DNA from: Candidatus Wallbacteria bacterium
Lineage (GTDB): Bacteria > Muiribacteriota > JAQTZZ01
Length of the DNA: 64,000 bases
Reading direction: 5' to 3'
Assembly: GCA_028687545.1 (NCBI GenBank)
Contig: JAQTZZ010000012.1
Span: forward strand, 1 to 64,000
Shown: positions 1-10,001 of the stretch, piece after piece
Layout: each line of letters starts with the position of its first letter
Position numbering within the stretch: the stretch's first letter is position 1
Notes under the pieces: model-generated
Databases searched by the model: none
Seen by the model: the letters and a program-made list of their open reading frames with translations, nothing else
Told to the model about the DNA's origin: nothing
Translations under genes and position numbers: made by a program

Positions 1-139
1 TGTATAGGAATCGTCATACAGCCTCGATCTTCCCCTCAAACCCAAGGAAACTGCTGAGCTGGAGATTCCCCTACTCCGCACCAGCGGGACTTTTTCAGAG
101 ACAGGATTCATCGGCCTCTCCCAGGATCCTGTCCTGCAG

Positions 140-1117
140 GTGGAATGCCTGAAACACCCGGAAGAGATCGACGTCAAAGAGCTCAAGAATCCGCTGTTTG
201 CCGGGCAGAGCGTTTTTTCAGCCTACAAATGGGATAATCCAGATGCACAACTCAGGCTCAGGCTGATCAAACCGGATTATGAAGCAGTTCCGGACTGCAT
301 TGTCAGATACGCCAAATTTCAAACCGTTTATACCCTGGACAGGCTCACTAAAAATCTCTACACCCTGTTCATACAGAACAACGGCCGCCAGTTCCTGCGC
401 GTCCGCCTGCCGGATGCCTCCACAATCTATTCCCTTGAAATCAATGGTCAGAAGGAACGCTTTTCCAAGCCTGACCCGGATGGATACACTGCCTTCAAAA
501 TACCCCCACAATCCGAATCAACATATTCTGTGCTAAGGTTGCAGTTTGAAACAGCTGCAGCTGGAAGCGCTGGGCTGTTCGGAGGCTCCAGGCTGAAAAG
601 CCCTGAGATCAGCGAAGTAAATGTGAGCCGGCTGGACTGGGAACTGTATCTGCCGAGCAGACTTTCATACCTCTGGTTCGGGGGCAACGCGGAGTCTGTA
701 GGAGGCAGGTATTCTTACTATGATTCCGGTTATGAGCAGAAAGTGCGGCAGCAGTCGTTCCAGATCGATTCAGGCAGTCTTGAGACTTCCGGCAAGCGCT
801 TCCTGTTCACCAGACTGGCATCCAGCGCAAATCTCTCGTTCCTGTATATTTCGGAAAAATTCTATTCTTTCCTCCTGTTTTTACTGTTCCTGGGTACTCT
901 TTACTGGCTGTTCAGGCGGAAAGACTTGCGGCTCTCAATTAAAACCCTGCTGGCAGCATTGCTGCTTTCCTTTTTCTTTGACAAAAGGCTGGACTCGATC
1001 AAGTTCGTTCTGCTGGACATACAGGTGGCTTCAGCAGCTGTAATCGGATTGCTCCTCTTACACAGATACAGGGATCTCAGAAAATCGAATCCGGTAAAAA
1101 AGGAAGGTGCGGCCTGA
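140..1117 (+). CDS. C-terminal part of a giant beta-rich membrane-anchored envelope protein (5' end missing or frameshifted)
   Basis: No named family is recognised. The visible 325 residues (GTG start) hold a beta-rich region with an RVRLPDASTIYSLEINGQ motif. A WELYLPSRLSYLWFGG motif follows, then three hydrophobic segments near the C-terminus (about residues 235-310) and a basic tail. The same motifs recur in the next gene, so this is a paralogue's C-terminal portion rather than a complete gene. Convincing coding sequence continues upstream in the same frame to base 8, where a TAG at 5-7 interrupts it, and no good ribosome site precedes 140. A frameshift or nonsense change near the window edge, or an assembly indel, is the simplest reading. 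The stop lies two bases before the next start, so the two are co-transcribed. Confidence 0.6.
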   Translation: MECLKHPEEIDVKELKNPLFAGQSVFSAYKWDNPDAQLRLRLIKPDYEAVPDCIVRYAKFQTVYTLDRLTKNLYTLFIQNNGRQFLRVRLPDASTIYSLEINGQKERFSKPDPDGYTAFKIPPQSESTYSVLRLQFETAAAGSAGLFGGSRLKSPEISEVNVSRLDWELYLPSRLSYLWFGGNAESVGGRYSYYDSGYEQKVRQQSFQIDSGSLETSGKRFLFTRLASSANLSFLYISEKFYSFLLFLLFLGTLYWLFRRKDLRLSIKTLLAALLLSFFFDKRLDSIKFVLLDIQVASAAVIGLLLLHRYRDLRKSNPVKKEGAA

Positions 1118-1118
1118 A

Positions 1119-4100
1119 ATGAGGTTCTTTCTTCTCTTACTTCTGGCAGCGCAGTTCATGCTCTGCGCCACTGACGAGACCATCATCTTCAACCATGTCC
1201 CGGCTTCAGCCTTTCACAGCCTGCTCTCTGAAGACACTAAAGGCATATTGCTCACCAGTGATGAATTCATGGATCTGCTGAATAAAGGGCTGAAAAACGA
1301 ACCTGAAAAACAGCCTTTTCCCTATACACTCAACTATTCCATCTATTCCGGGAGATTCATCCCTGGCTCATCGCTGCTCCTGCTTGACGGGAGCCTGGAA
1401 ATCAGGCTCTGCGAAAATGGTCCGGCTCTGATCCCATTTGAGAGCGAAAACGCGTTTTTCTCATCTCTCGATTCCAATGGCCCCTGGTTTGAAACGTCCG
1501 CTGAAATCAAATCCCTGGCTGTTGATGGATCCGGATCGTTCCTGCTCAAAGCCAGAGTTTTCGTGCCTGTGGAGTATAAAAACGGCTTCATCCGGACCAG
1601 ATTCCGCCTGCCGCAATTCAACGCCGGCGCAGTCTGCCTGACCTTCCCCTTTCCTGTGAAATGTGGCTCAGAGGACCTGCCATCCTGCGAGAAAATACTG
1701 GATCTTGACGGTTCGGCGGGTTACGAATTCATCCCTGAAACCAGAGTCGAGTCAGAAAGCATATCAGTGTCCCAGGAGATCAAACTGGAACTTTCAGAGT
1801 CCGAACTTCTGGAACGGATCGACTACAGTTTCTCTTGCTCTGGAACCGACGGGCTGATTCTTTCAATCCCTGCAGGCTGCTCTGCTGAAATGCACAGTTC
1901 ATTTGCCTCATCCTCGAATCTTGAAAACAGCAGTCTGATCATCAGTTTTCCAGTCAGGATGAAAGAAGGAAAATTTCAAATCCTGCTCAGGCAAAACCTG
2001 AATCCTGGTGGGATCACAGTTCAAGGCATTGAAACAGAAAGCGCAATCATCGAATCCGGGACCATCTATTTCATGAAAAACGAATTTGCTCCGCTGCTCA
2101 CTGGAACTTCCGGGCTTGATACCATCGAGTCAGCCGACGAACTCTGCTATGCTTTCAATCAGAATCGCTGGTGTCTCTCCTTCTTGCCTCAGAAATATCC
2201 TCAGAATCTTACAGAAATCCTTGATCTGAATCTCTATCTGACAGATCAGAAAACCTATTTCCAAGGAAAGCTCACAGTCAGTTCTGATTCCGGATTTTAC
2301 TCCTGCGGGCTTGGCTGCGACCCTGCCTGGAACCTGACTCTGGTTCCGGAAGACAGCCTTGAATGCTGCTTCACGGACGAGGGGAACGGCAGACTCAGAG
2401 TGGAACTGCCGGTCAAATCAAAATCAATCAGTTTTCAGTTTTCTGGCGAACGGACAGGTGCAAGTACTGAAAACATACCTGTAATCCTGATCAAAGAAGG
2501 GATAGTCAAGGGAAGTATCAATCTAAGGCCTGATCCGGAAATTTCAGTTTCTCTCGCGAATTTCTCAGGTCTCAAATTCGATCCAGCAGGGTTGAATTAT
2601 CAAATTACCGGTCCCTATTCCGGTACCCTGCAGCTGTCCCGCGAACAGCCGCAGATCACAGCGATCTTTGTGAGGAGCCTGCTGTTTTCCGAAACAGTTC
2701 AGGAAAAAATCACTGTCTTTACCGAGATCAGGAATAATTCCATCAGATCCCTGCAGGTTTCCTTTCCCGGGCATCCAGCCAGGATCAGGGTGACAACTGA
2801 GCATAAGGAAATCAGTTTCGATTCCAGTGAGAATTCCACGCTCTGCACAGTCACCTTCAATCAAAGCCTGAGCGGAGCCCAGGAGATCTCTTTCGAACTC
2901 GAACACAATACCCTCGATGCAGCTGTCTTTTCAGGAATCAGCTGCCCGGCTGCAGTTACTTCTTCGGGTTTCATCTCAGTCTATTCAGGCCGCAGCAGTG
3001 ATTTTTCCATAAAAAACAGCGGACTGCTGGAAATCGACCCTGACGAGGTACCTGACTGCGGGCATTTCAGAGAGCGCTGCCTCGCTTCCTTCCGTTACGG
3101 AAATCCCAATTACACGCTGTCTGTATCGCAGAAAGAATTCGGAAAAAATCCCAGATCAGCAAAGGGATTCATAAACAAACTGGACCTCTCGACTGAACTT
3201 TCCACAGCACGTTTCTTCACTCAACTCTGCACACTGGATCTGTCGGCTGCAGGGATGCAGTTCCTGAAACTCAACCTGCCAGACCAGAGCCAGATCCTGT
3301 CTGCTCAGGTGGAAGGGGAAAGCGTCAAGGCAATGTGCGAAGAGGGTTCACTCCTGCTGCCGCTCTCTGATAAAGCCGAACAGAAAATTGAATTGCTCTA
3401 TAGATCGCCTCAGAGGGGATTCTGCGACCTGAAAATTCCATTCCCCAAGTTCAAAGTGCCTGTGGTTACAACTGATTTCAGGCTGTATCTGCCTGAAAAA
3501 TACAGAATGCTGGGTTTTTCAGGTATGTATAAATCTCAGGCCATGATTCACCCTGATCCAATTCTTTACTGGTTGATTATTAATATCAGACTATTACTGA
3601 TACCTTTTGTGGTGATTTTTCTTGCAGTTTTACTGTTTAATTTTTTCAGAACTAAGAATTGGCGGTTCGATTGGTCAACTCTACTTTTGAAACTAATGTT
3701 AATAATAGCGGTGACTGGAATTCTAGCGGCGATTGCTGTCCCGAATTTCACTAAGGCACGTGTAAAATCTAAGCAGAAAGTGTTAGAAGCCACACAGAGA
3801 AACAACCAGTTTCAAGAAGAGATCAAATCCCTGTCTAATGCTCCTGTCACCCAGATGCCTGCTGATGCCGGGCAAGACAGAGAAATTGAAAAAAAAGTCC
3901 TGGCTGAACCCCAGCTGGAAATGGACAAGAAGCCTGGTGTAAAGGATGAAGAATCCCAGCTCAATGTTCAGGAAGGAGCGGCGGGAACTTTCTCCAATGT
4001 CGAGCAGAGCACTGAACAGATGAAGCCTGTTCCTGCGAAACCAAGGACGCCAATGCCTAAACCTGAGACAAAACGCAAAGGGCAGTTCTCGCTGCCGGTC

Positions 4101-7100
4101 CAGTTTGACCCTCAAGGCAGATTATATTCCTTCTCCATTGATAAGCAGCCGGAAAAACTCAACATATATGCCTGCAGAAATCGATTGCTCTCTCTGCTCG
4201 GAATGATCGGGCTGCTCTGCACCTTTTTCCAGGCGCTCAGACTGGAACTCAGGCAGAATCTCCTGTTGCTTTTATTGTTTCTCGTCTTCCCGATGATAAT
4301 TCCTACTTTTGCCAATCAGCTCTTCAATTTTGCAGCAGGAGGAGTATTGACAGGAATGCTGGCAGTAAAATGCAGAACTCCGGCCAGGTTGATTCCATTC
4401 GCGCTCTTCTTCGCTCTGCTGATCTTTGGCTATGCCCTGTCTGCAGCGGAATACCTTATCCCTTCAGACGATATTCTGAATCACAGTCAGGACAGCAGAA
4501 TTTATCTTGACCGGGAACAGTTTCTGAAGCTCTATCATGCCGCCTATCCAGAAGACCGGAAAACCGAAGACCCGCGGCCGGAACTGGTTTTCTCAAATCA
4601 GAAATATGAGCTCACTGTCTCTTCAGGCAGCGCCCAAGTGAAATATTCAGGAAATATCCTATCTACCAGGCCGGGTTTTACTAAAGTCAGGCTCAGGCTT
4701 CACAGTCTGAATCTCAGTTCACTCCTGCTGGACGGAAAACCAGCGGCTGCTGAAGGAGAAAACCTGCTGCTGTCCAAACCTGGAGCATACAAGCTTGAAC
4801 TCAGCTTCTCGGTTTCCCTTGCTTCATCCGGAAACGACTCCAGCTTGAATTTCCCGGCAGTCACTGACAGTACCGCACTCTGCGAACTCGATTGCGGTCG
4901 TTTTATCCCCAGGTTTGACGGGAAAGCGTTTCAGAGGGATGGGGAAAGCTATTTCTTTTTTACTGAAGGAGAAGGCTTCAGCCTGGTACTGCAGGCTCAG
5001 GATATTTCCCAAAAAACAGTCAACACTGAAACAATCTGCAGCGTGGAAATCGGAGTGAACCGCATTTTCGGGAAATTAGCCGGTACTCTTAAAAATGCGT
5101 CCGGAAAGATCAGCCTGGTACTGCCGGAAAACTCCAGAGTCAGCTCTGCCGGCTCTCCAATGTTCGAACAGTGCAATCAAGCCGGCCGTACACTGGAAAT
5201 TTCGATTTTCCCCGGTGCAGGAGAAGAGATTCCCTTCAGTCTCGATTATGAGCAGGAGAAGAAAGAAATACTGCCGCTGCCGATACCTGTTTTCTCCACC
5301 ATTGAGACCTGTGGCAGGATCTCCTTCAGAACCCGTTCCTCAGAAAAACTCAGTTTCGAATCCCTGAAAAACATGCAGCGGATCGATTCAAACGATCCTG
5401 CTGAAACCGTTTTTTCATATTCCAGGCAGACTCCGTCCGGAAATTTGAAAATCAGGGAAAAATCGCCTGAAACAGAGACCACTTGCAGGGTGCAGGTATC
5501 CATTTCCAAAGCTAAAATCGAATCACAGTCTGATCTCGAAATCAGAAATCCTCCTGCCTTAACTAGGATCAAGATCCCGGAAGGCTTCAGGCTGATCAGA
5601 CTTTCAGGGGCCAGTTACCTTGAAAATTCAGGAGAAATCCAGGTTTTCAGGAATAAGAATCCTCTCTGCCTGACACTTTTACTGGAATCAGCCTATGCGG
5701 ACAGCATGGAAATCTGGGGACCAGGACTTTCAGGTCTGACAGATTCCACTCTGAGTGTAGCTGTTTCAGAAGAACTGGAACCCAGAATCATTGATACAAC
5801 CGGCCTGTTTCAGAAAAAAAACGACACGAACGCTGAATTCGAGATCAGATCCGACGATTTCAGGATCGTTTATGAATTCCGGACACGGCCGTCTGCGCTG
5901 GATTTCATCTCAGTCTGTCACCTGAAGCTCAGAAACGAGGGAATCTCCTTCAGCGGCCTCCTGAATTTTACACCCAGCATTTCACCGGTATCCGAGCTTG
6001 GATTCAACCTGCTGCTGCCTGAAACGGCCCGCCCCCTGATCGTATGCGAAGAGGCCAGGGAAAAATCCGTCAGATACGAGGGCGGCTCATTCGAGATTTC
6101 GCTGAAACTCAAGCAGCCGATGCTCTCTCCTGTCCGCATCACAGTAAATGCTGATCTGAAGCAGGAAGAGGACCTCATTTTCCCGAAAATCTTACAGGAT
6201 CTGACTGGCAGGGAAAAGAATTTCCTGCTGCTGGAAAATGACTCGGGGATGGAATTAGCCAGGAAAACCTGCACAAATCTTGAAGAAACAAGCAGCATCC
6301 CCTTCCTGCCTGAAGGACTTTCCCAAAATCGCATCTATCAGAGTTACGTCTCATACGGAAAAGACTGGGATCTTTCATATACTGTCAGGAAAATCGAGAG
6401 TGCGGTGCTGGTCAAAGCATCAGTGCTCTGGGCCAGTCTCAACACATTTATGGACGGATCAGGATATTCGCTCAATAAGGTTTCTTATAAAATCCGCACG
6501 AGCTCGCTGCAGTATTTCAGGCTGAAGCTCCCCAGGCTCGCCATACTCTGGCAGGTCCGCGTCCAGGATCACTCAGTGCAGGCGGCCCGGGACTCTGAAG
6601 AAAACCTGATCATCCCTCTTGAAAAAACCTCAGCCGGATCAATGGATCAGATGCTGGAGCTGACCTATCAATGCCGCCAGACGGTTTTTCCCTGCCTGCT
6701 TTCCCTGAGACCGCCAGTGATCATGGAAAAACTGGATATAGCCAAGACCTTCTGGACTGTCACCCTGCCGTCAGACCGCTGGTACCTCAGATTCTCAGGT
6801 AATCTGGAGAGAGCCGGCGAATCGGAAGGGGATGTGGAATATCTGCGGGAACTGGTGGACGAGATCCGCAATGTCCGCAGCGCTCAAAATTCTGAAAACC
6901 TGGCTGTTCAGAACCGGGCCCGCGAAAACCTGTCGATTCTTCAGGGAAAGCTGGACCTGGGGTATTCTAAAGTGACTTCTGCACAGATAGGAAGCAAAGG
7001 TTATTCAGTGCTCAAGGATGCGGACGAAGAGCGACAGAAACTGGCTTCTGAAAACACCGGAGACTCGAATCAACAGCAGAAAATGGACCAGATCTTTTCC

Positions 7101-7397
7101 CAGAATCTGATGCAGAATCAGACAGCCTGGTCCGGAAAAGATCAACCAAAAAAGCAGTCCGGCATGGAATTCCAAGGATTTGCCTCCAGAAAAAGAAAAA
7201 CAGTGGAACAGAAATTCGAGATAGCAGAAGGCAATCTGATCAAGCTGCCTGACAATGGGAAAAAGTTTTACTTCAAAAAAATCGGCGAAACACCGAGACT
7301 GCGGGCGACCTTCCTGAGTCACGATCTATTGCGGCTGATCCTAGCGCTTCTCTTCCTCGGTGCAGTCATCAGATTCTGGAGGAGGAAGGCAGATTGA
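1119..7397 (+). CDS. Giant (about 2092 aa) beta-rich envelope protein with internal membrane segments
   Basis: The ATG at 1119 is preferred over the in-frame GTG at 1107 because AAGGAAGG lies about 11 bases before it and it opens a signal peptide (MRFFLLLLLAAQFMLC). The protein looks like two fused paralogous halves. A large beta-rich ectodomain (about 20-800) ends in LRLP/LYLP-type motifs. Membrane helices follow at about 812-845, then a helix with LAAIAVPNFTKAR at about 854-881 that closely resembles a type IV pilin N-terminus. Next come a Lys/Gln/Pro/Glu-rich linker to about 990, several membrane helices (about 1020-1114), a second beta-rich ectodomain, a charged coiled linker (about 1910-2010) and a final helix with a basic end. 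Similar very large proteins occur in Planctomycetes-like bacteria, function unknown. A surface or envelope scaffold role is inference. The region around 3540-3800 is visibly more AT-rich than its flanks. Confidence 0.75.
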   Translation: MRFFLLLLLAAQFMLCATDETIIFNHVPASAFHSLLSEDTKGILLTSDEFMDLLNKGLKNEPEKQPFPYTLNYSIYSGRFIPGSSLLLLDGSLEIRLCENGPALIPFESENAFFSSLDSNGPWFETSAEIKSLAVDGSGSFLLKARVFVPVEYKNGFIRTRFRLPQFNAGAVCLTFPFPVKCGSEDLPSCEKILDLDGSAGYEFIPETRVESESISVSQEIKLELSESELLERIDYSFSCSGTDGLILSIPAGCSAEMHSSFASSSNLENSSLIISFPVRMKEGKFQILLRQNLNPGGITVQGIETESAIIESGTIYFMKNEFAPLLTGTSGLDTIESADELCYAFNQNRWCLSFLPQKYPQNLTEILDLNLYLTDQKTYFQGKLTVSSDSGFYSCGLGCDPAWNLTLVPEDSLECCFTDEGNGRLRVELPVKSKSISFQFSGERTGASTENIPVILIKEGIVKGSINLRPDPEISVSLANFSGLKFDPAGLNYQITGPYSGTLQLSREQPQITAIFVRSLLFSETVQEKITVFTEIRNNSIRSLQVSFPGHPARIRVTTEHKEISFDSSENSTLCTVTFNQSLSGAQEISFELEHNTLDAAVFSGISCPAAVTSSGFISVYSGRSSDFSIKNSGLLEIDPDEVPDCGHFRERCLASFRYGNPNYTLSVSQKEFGKNPRSAKGFINKLDLSTELSTARFFTQLCTLDLSAAGMQFLKLNLPDQSQILSAQVEGESVKAMCEEGSLLLPLSDKAEQKIELLYRSPQRGFCDLKIPFPKFKVPVVTTDFRLYLPEKYRMLGFSGMYKSQAMIHPDPILYWLIINIRLLLIPFVVIFLAVLLFNFFRTKNWRFDWSTLLLKLMLIIAVTGILAAIAVPNFTKARVKSKQKVLEATQRNNQFQEEIKSLSNAPVTQMPADAGQDREIEKKVLAEPQLEMDKKPGVKDEESQLNVQEGAAGTFSNVEQSTEQMKPVPAKPRTPMPKPETKRKGQFSLPVQFDPQGRLYSFSIDKQPEKLNIYACRNRLLSLLGMIGLLCTFFQALRLELRQNLLLLLLFLVFPMIIPTFANQLFNFAAGGVLTGMLAVKCRTPARLIPFALFFALLIFGYALSAAEYLIPSDDILNHSQDSRIYLDREQFLKLYHAAYPEDRKTEDPRPELVFSNQKYELTVSSGSAQVKYSGNILSTRPGFTKVRLRLHSLNLSSLLLDGKPAAAEGENLLLSKPGAYKLELSFSVSLASSGNDSSLNFPAVTDSTALCELDCGRFIPRFDGKAFQRDGESYFFFTEGEGFSLVLQAQDISQKTVNTETICSVEIGVNRIFGKLAGTLKNASGKISLVLPENSRVSSAGSPMFEQCNQAGRTLEISIFPGAGEEIPFSLDYEQEKKEILPLPIPVFSTIETCGRISFRTRSSEKLSFESLKNMQRIDSNDPAETVFSYSRQTPSGNLKIREKSPETETTCRVQVSISKAKIESQSDLEIRNPPALTRIKIPEGFRLIRLSGASYLENSGEIQVFRNKNPLCLTLLLESAYADSMEIWGPGLSGLTDSTLSVAVSEELEPRIIDTTGLFQKKNDTNAEFEIRSDDFRIVYEFRTRPSALDFISVCHLKLRNEGISFSGLLNFTPSISPVSELGFNLLLPETARPLIVCEEAREKSVRYEGGSFEISLKLKQPMLSPVRITVNADLKQEEDLIFPKILQDLTGREKNFLLLENDSGMELARKTCTNLEETSSIPFLPEGLSQNRIYQSYVSYGKDWDLSYTVRKIESAVLVKASVLWASLNTFMDGSGYSLNKVSYKIRTSSLQYFRLKLPRLAILWQVRVQDHSVQAARDSEENLIIPLEKTSAGSMDQMLELTYQCRQTVFPCLLSLRPPVIMEKLDIAKTFWTVTLPSDRWYLRFSGNLERAGESEGDVEYLRELVDEIRNVRSAQNSENLAVQNRARENLSILQGKLDLGYSKVTSAQIGSKGYSVLKDADEERQKLASENTGDSNQQQKMDQIFSQNLMQNQTAWSGKDQPKKQSGMEFQGFASRKRKTVEQKFEIAEGNLIKLPDNGKKFYFKKIGETPRLRATFLSHDLLRLILALLFLGAVIRFWRRKAD

Positions 7398-7425
7398 AAC
7401 AGGCAGACTCAAGTCCGTCCTTTGG

Positions 7426-8646
7426 TTATGAATCCGCCTGATCTCCGGCATAGCTTGAAATCTCAAGCGTTTCTGTCGCCTCGTAATCCTTTCGTTTCTG
7501 TTCACCAAGGTAGCTCCATTTAAGCAGTCGGAAAAGAAGGTAGGGGATAAGAATCCAGTAAGTGGTGTAATTGGCGAGCGAAACCAGGTAATAGTTCCAG
7601 GAGGCGAACCCGCCTGCAATTTCTGAAGCCCAGTGCATGGTAAAGGCCGGTTCAGGTGCGCGTGAATTCAGGTTCCAGACAAGTGTGGCTATTGCAAGCC
7701 AGTTGGTGTAAATATTCGACATTGGGGAAGCGGCTGTGGTCAATTTCATTCCCACTGAACGGTCTTTAGTGAAGGGATAAAAAAGGTTTGAACCCAGAAA
7801 TCCGGTCTGGTCCTCGATGATATGCGTCCAGAACGCCAGAATCGAGATAAAGAATGCTGCAATCGCCCCCGGAGTAAAAAAGCCACCAACATTCCCGGAG
7901 AAAAGTGCGTTCCAGTCCGCGAACAGCGCTAATCCAATCGGCCCCATAAGTGTTCCTACAGTAAGGCTGTGCGACCAGCGGCGATGCCAGGGTATAAAGT
8001 CAATTCTGACTTTATTTTTCCCGGGAACGAATTCAAAGTCAGGTCCTGAGAAAATTCCGACTTCAGTCTCTGCATAATATGTATTGATCACATCTGCCTT
8101 GAATTTGGCTGTATAAAATGCGTTTTCTCCAGGAGCAGTTTCCTGTAGGCAGGGAACAATCTTATAGATATTCTGGAATGTTTTAGCAACACCATGCTTA
8201 CTTATCGATTCTTTTACCAGACTAACATCCGGCATGTATTCAAGCTTTTCCATCACCTGGCTCATGGTCTTCAAAGGACCGATCAGACATGTGACTTCTT
8301 TATTCACTTCGTCTACGAATACAAGATATGTCCTGTAATATGAGGAAGACAATCGAATGATGTCCATCCTGAGAGTGACGGACTTGCCTGTTTCTGCCGC
8401 CTCATCGATAGCAGCTGCAACTGCTTCAGCCGGAACCCTAGGATTCAGGTCGTTCTCATTGATGCGCACAACATGCTGATAATTCCAGAAGTATCTGGCG
8501 AATCGAAAATCCATGGTGTCAGGCAAGACTCCGAATGCTCCGCCTAAAGGAAGCAGAAATCCTTTTGTGGCGAATACAGAATTTATTGCCTCTGGAAAAC
8601 AGGAGGCGATTGCAACTCCGCTTATAAAATGGGTAATTCCTTTCAA
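7426..8646 (-). CDS. YdjM/DUF457-like membrane-bound metal-dependent hydrolase
   Basis: A 406-aa polytopic protein with the hallmarks of the YdjM (LexA-regulated inner-membrane hydrolase) family: an N-terminal THFISG His, a GVLPDTMD acidic motif, HRRWSHSLTVG and HIIEDQTGF. In this family these His/Asp residues are thought to bind metal at the membrane; the substrate is unknown. It is longer than typical YdjM proteins because of an insert of about 120 residues between the PDTMD and HRRWSH motifs. The start is TTG with AGGGGG five bases upstream, and no ATG lies near. It is the last gene of a four-gene operon and follows the TctA-like permease by 13 bases. It converges on the giant-protein gene with a 28-base gap and no terminator. 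Confidence 0.75.
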   Translation of the reverse strand: MKGITHFISGVAIASCFPEAINSVFATKGFLLPLGGAFGVLPDTMDFRFARYFWNYQHVVRINENDLNPRVPAEAVAAAIDEAAETGKSVTLRMDIIRLSSSYYRTYLVFVDEVNKEVTCLIGPLKTMSQVMEKLEYMPDVSLVKESISKHGVAKTFQNIYKIVPCLQETAPGENAFYTAKFKADVINTYYAETEVGIFSGPDFEFVPGKNKVRIDFIPWHRRWSHSLTVGTLMGPIGLALFADWNALFSGNVGGFFTPGAIAAFFISILAFWTHIIEDQTGFLGSNLFYPFTKDRSVGMKLTTAASPMSNIYTNWLAIATLVWNLNSRAPEPAFTMHWASEIAGGFASWNYYLVSLANYTTYWILIPYLLFRLLKWSYLGEQKRKDYEATETLEISSYAGDQADS

Positions 8647-8659
8647 GATGCCCCCTATA

Positions 8660-9997
8660 TCAATAAATACCTAGGAAATGCGCTATTTTCGGGCCGATTC
8701 CAGCCATATTCAGACAGATGGGAACAAGAAGAACCGCCAGGAGACTGATCCGTCTTGTATGCCACATGTTGGGGACAATTCCCAGCATGGTAGAAACAGT
8801 AAGGATGATCAGACCCTGCCAGCTGGTGATCCAGGCAGTCAAGCCGACAAGTATAATCAAACCGATCAATGAAAACACCTTGTAGTCGAATTTATGCACA
8901 AGCCAGATGCAGAGCCTAGAAAATGGTGCCAGCAGCAGAAACGAAAATCCTCCGATAAAAGCAATAATGCCGCAGACAAGCAGAAACTGTTCAGTGGTTT
9001 CGGGGACAAAGAACAGGCTGATATTGATGGCTGCCCCACCGCGCCGCATATAAACGCCAGGCAGGAAAAACAGCAGCAGAGCTCCTACATAATATAGAAG
9101 CCTTGCAGTTCCTCCACCGATCAGGAACTGCCTGTCTCCGCTGGAACAGGTAAGATGCCCGCTGAGAAGCAGCGCAGGTCCGGGAGTCATACCCGGATTG
9201 AGGCTTGCAAAGGCACCAGCCACAAAACCGGAAATTCCGCCCCTGGCAATGTCAATCTTGCGAACCTGTATACTCTGGCAGGCATGCTGTACAGGAACTC
9301 TGGTTCTGGTAACAAACGTCATGATAAAGGAAGGCACTGAAAACAGTCCGACAAAAACAGGCATCAGGGACTGGAAGGAGCTTTCCACTGGGACCAGGGT
9401 ACGGAAGAAAATAAAAATTCCCAGGATTCCTGCAGCAAAAAAAGTGAAGTAACCCATCAGAAGCTGGACCCATCCGTCCTGAAAACGCTGTTTTGGATCA
9501 GCACCGACTCCATGATCTTTGGGCCATTCTGTCATCAGTATAAATACAATCACTACCGCTAAAATCCAATAATGGTGCGGTTGAATCAGTTTAAGCACTG
9601 TGGAAATCGGTCCTGAAAGGATTGGAATAAGGATTGTGATCACGAAAAGTCCCAGAAGTCCACCAATTCCCCCAAGCATGACAGCTTCATGTCCTCGTCC
9701 TTCGAGAAGAAATCTTTCATGAGGCAGCATTATCGAACGAAAGGATTCATCATTAGGCTGGAAATACTGGGAAGAAACGGTAAACAGCATCGAAAATCCA
9801 ACTACCATTCCAAGCATGAACGATGTCAAAACCATAGGGTCAGTACCGGCAAACATGTTAACTGCTGTAAACGTAAAAAGCATGGTAATTGCAATCACAT
9901 TATAGATATGCAGCCCGGGGATCAGCGAAACCGCAGCAGCAATGATCATCCCGATAAGAGATGCGAGTATCGACATGAACACCATAGTTGAAGTCAT
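8660..9997 (-). CDS. TctA-like (COG1784/DUF112 type) integral membrane permease
   Basis: A 445-aa protein with about 11-12 membrane segments. The duplicated-half signature of the TctA superfamily is visible as SLIPGLHIYNV near residue 24 and SLNPGMTPGPALLLSG near residue 265. TctA proteins are the large membrane subunits of tripartite tricarboxylate transporters. The PGLH form resembles the stand-alone archaeal-type members, whose substrate is unknown, and no TctB or TctC gene is nearby. The ATG has a strong GGGAGGAG site that overlaps the end of the upstream zinc-ribbon gene. Transport of a small carboxylate is inference from the family. Confidence 0.8.
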   Translation of the reverse strand: MTSTMVFMSILASLIGMIIAAAVSLIPGLHIYNVIAITMLFTFTAVNMFAGTDPMVLTSFMLGMVVGFSMLFTVSSQYFQPNDESFRSIMLPHERFLLEGRGHEAVMLGGIGGLLGLFVITILIPILSGPISTVLKLIQPHHYWILAVVIVFILMTEWPKDHGVGADPKQRFQDGWVQLLMGYFTFFAAGILGIFIFFRTLVPVESSFQSLMPVFVGLFSVPSFIMTFVTRTRVPVQHACQSIQVRKIDIARGGISGFVAGAFASLNPGMTPGPALLLSGHLTCSSGDRQFLIGGGTARLLYYVGALLLFFLPGVYMRRGGAAINISLFFVPETTEQFLLVCGIIAFIGGFSFLLLAPFSRLCIWLVHKFDYKVFSLIGLIILVGLTAWITSWQGLIILTVSTMLGIVPNMWHTRRISLLAVLLVPICLNMAGIGPKIAHFLGIY

Positions 9998-10001
9998 TTT
10001 C

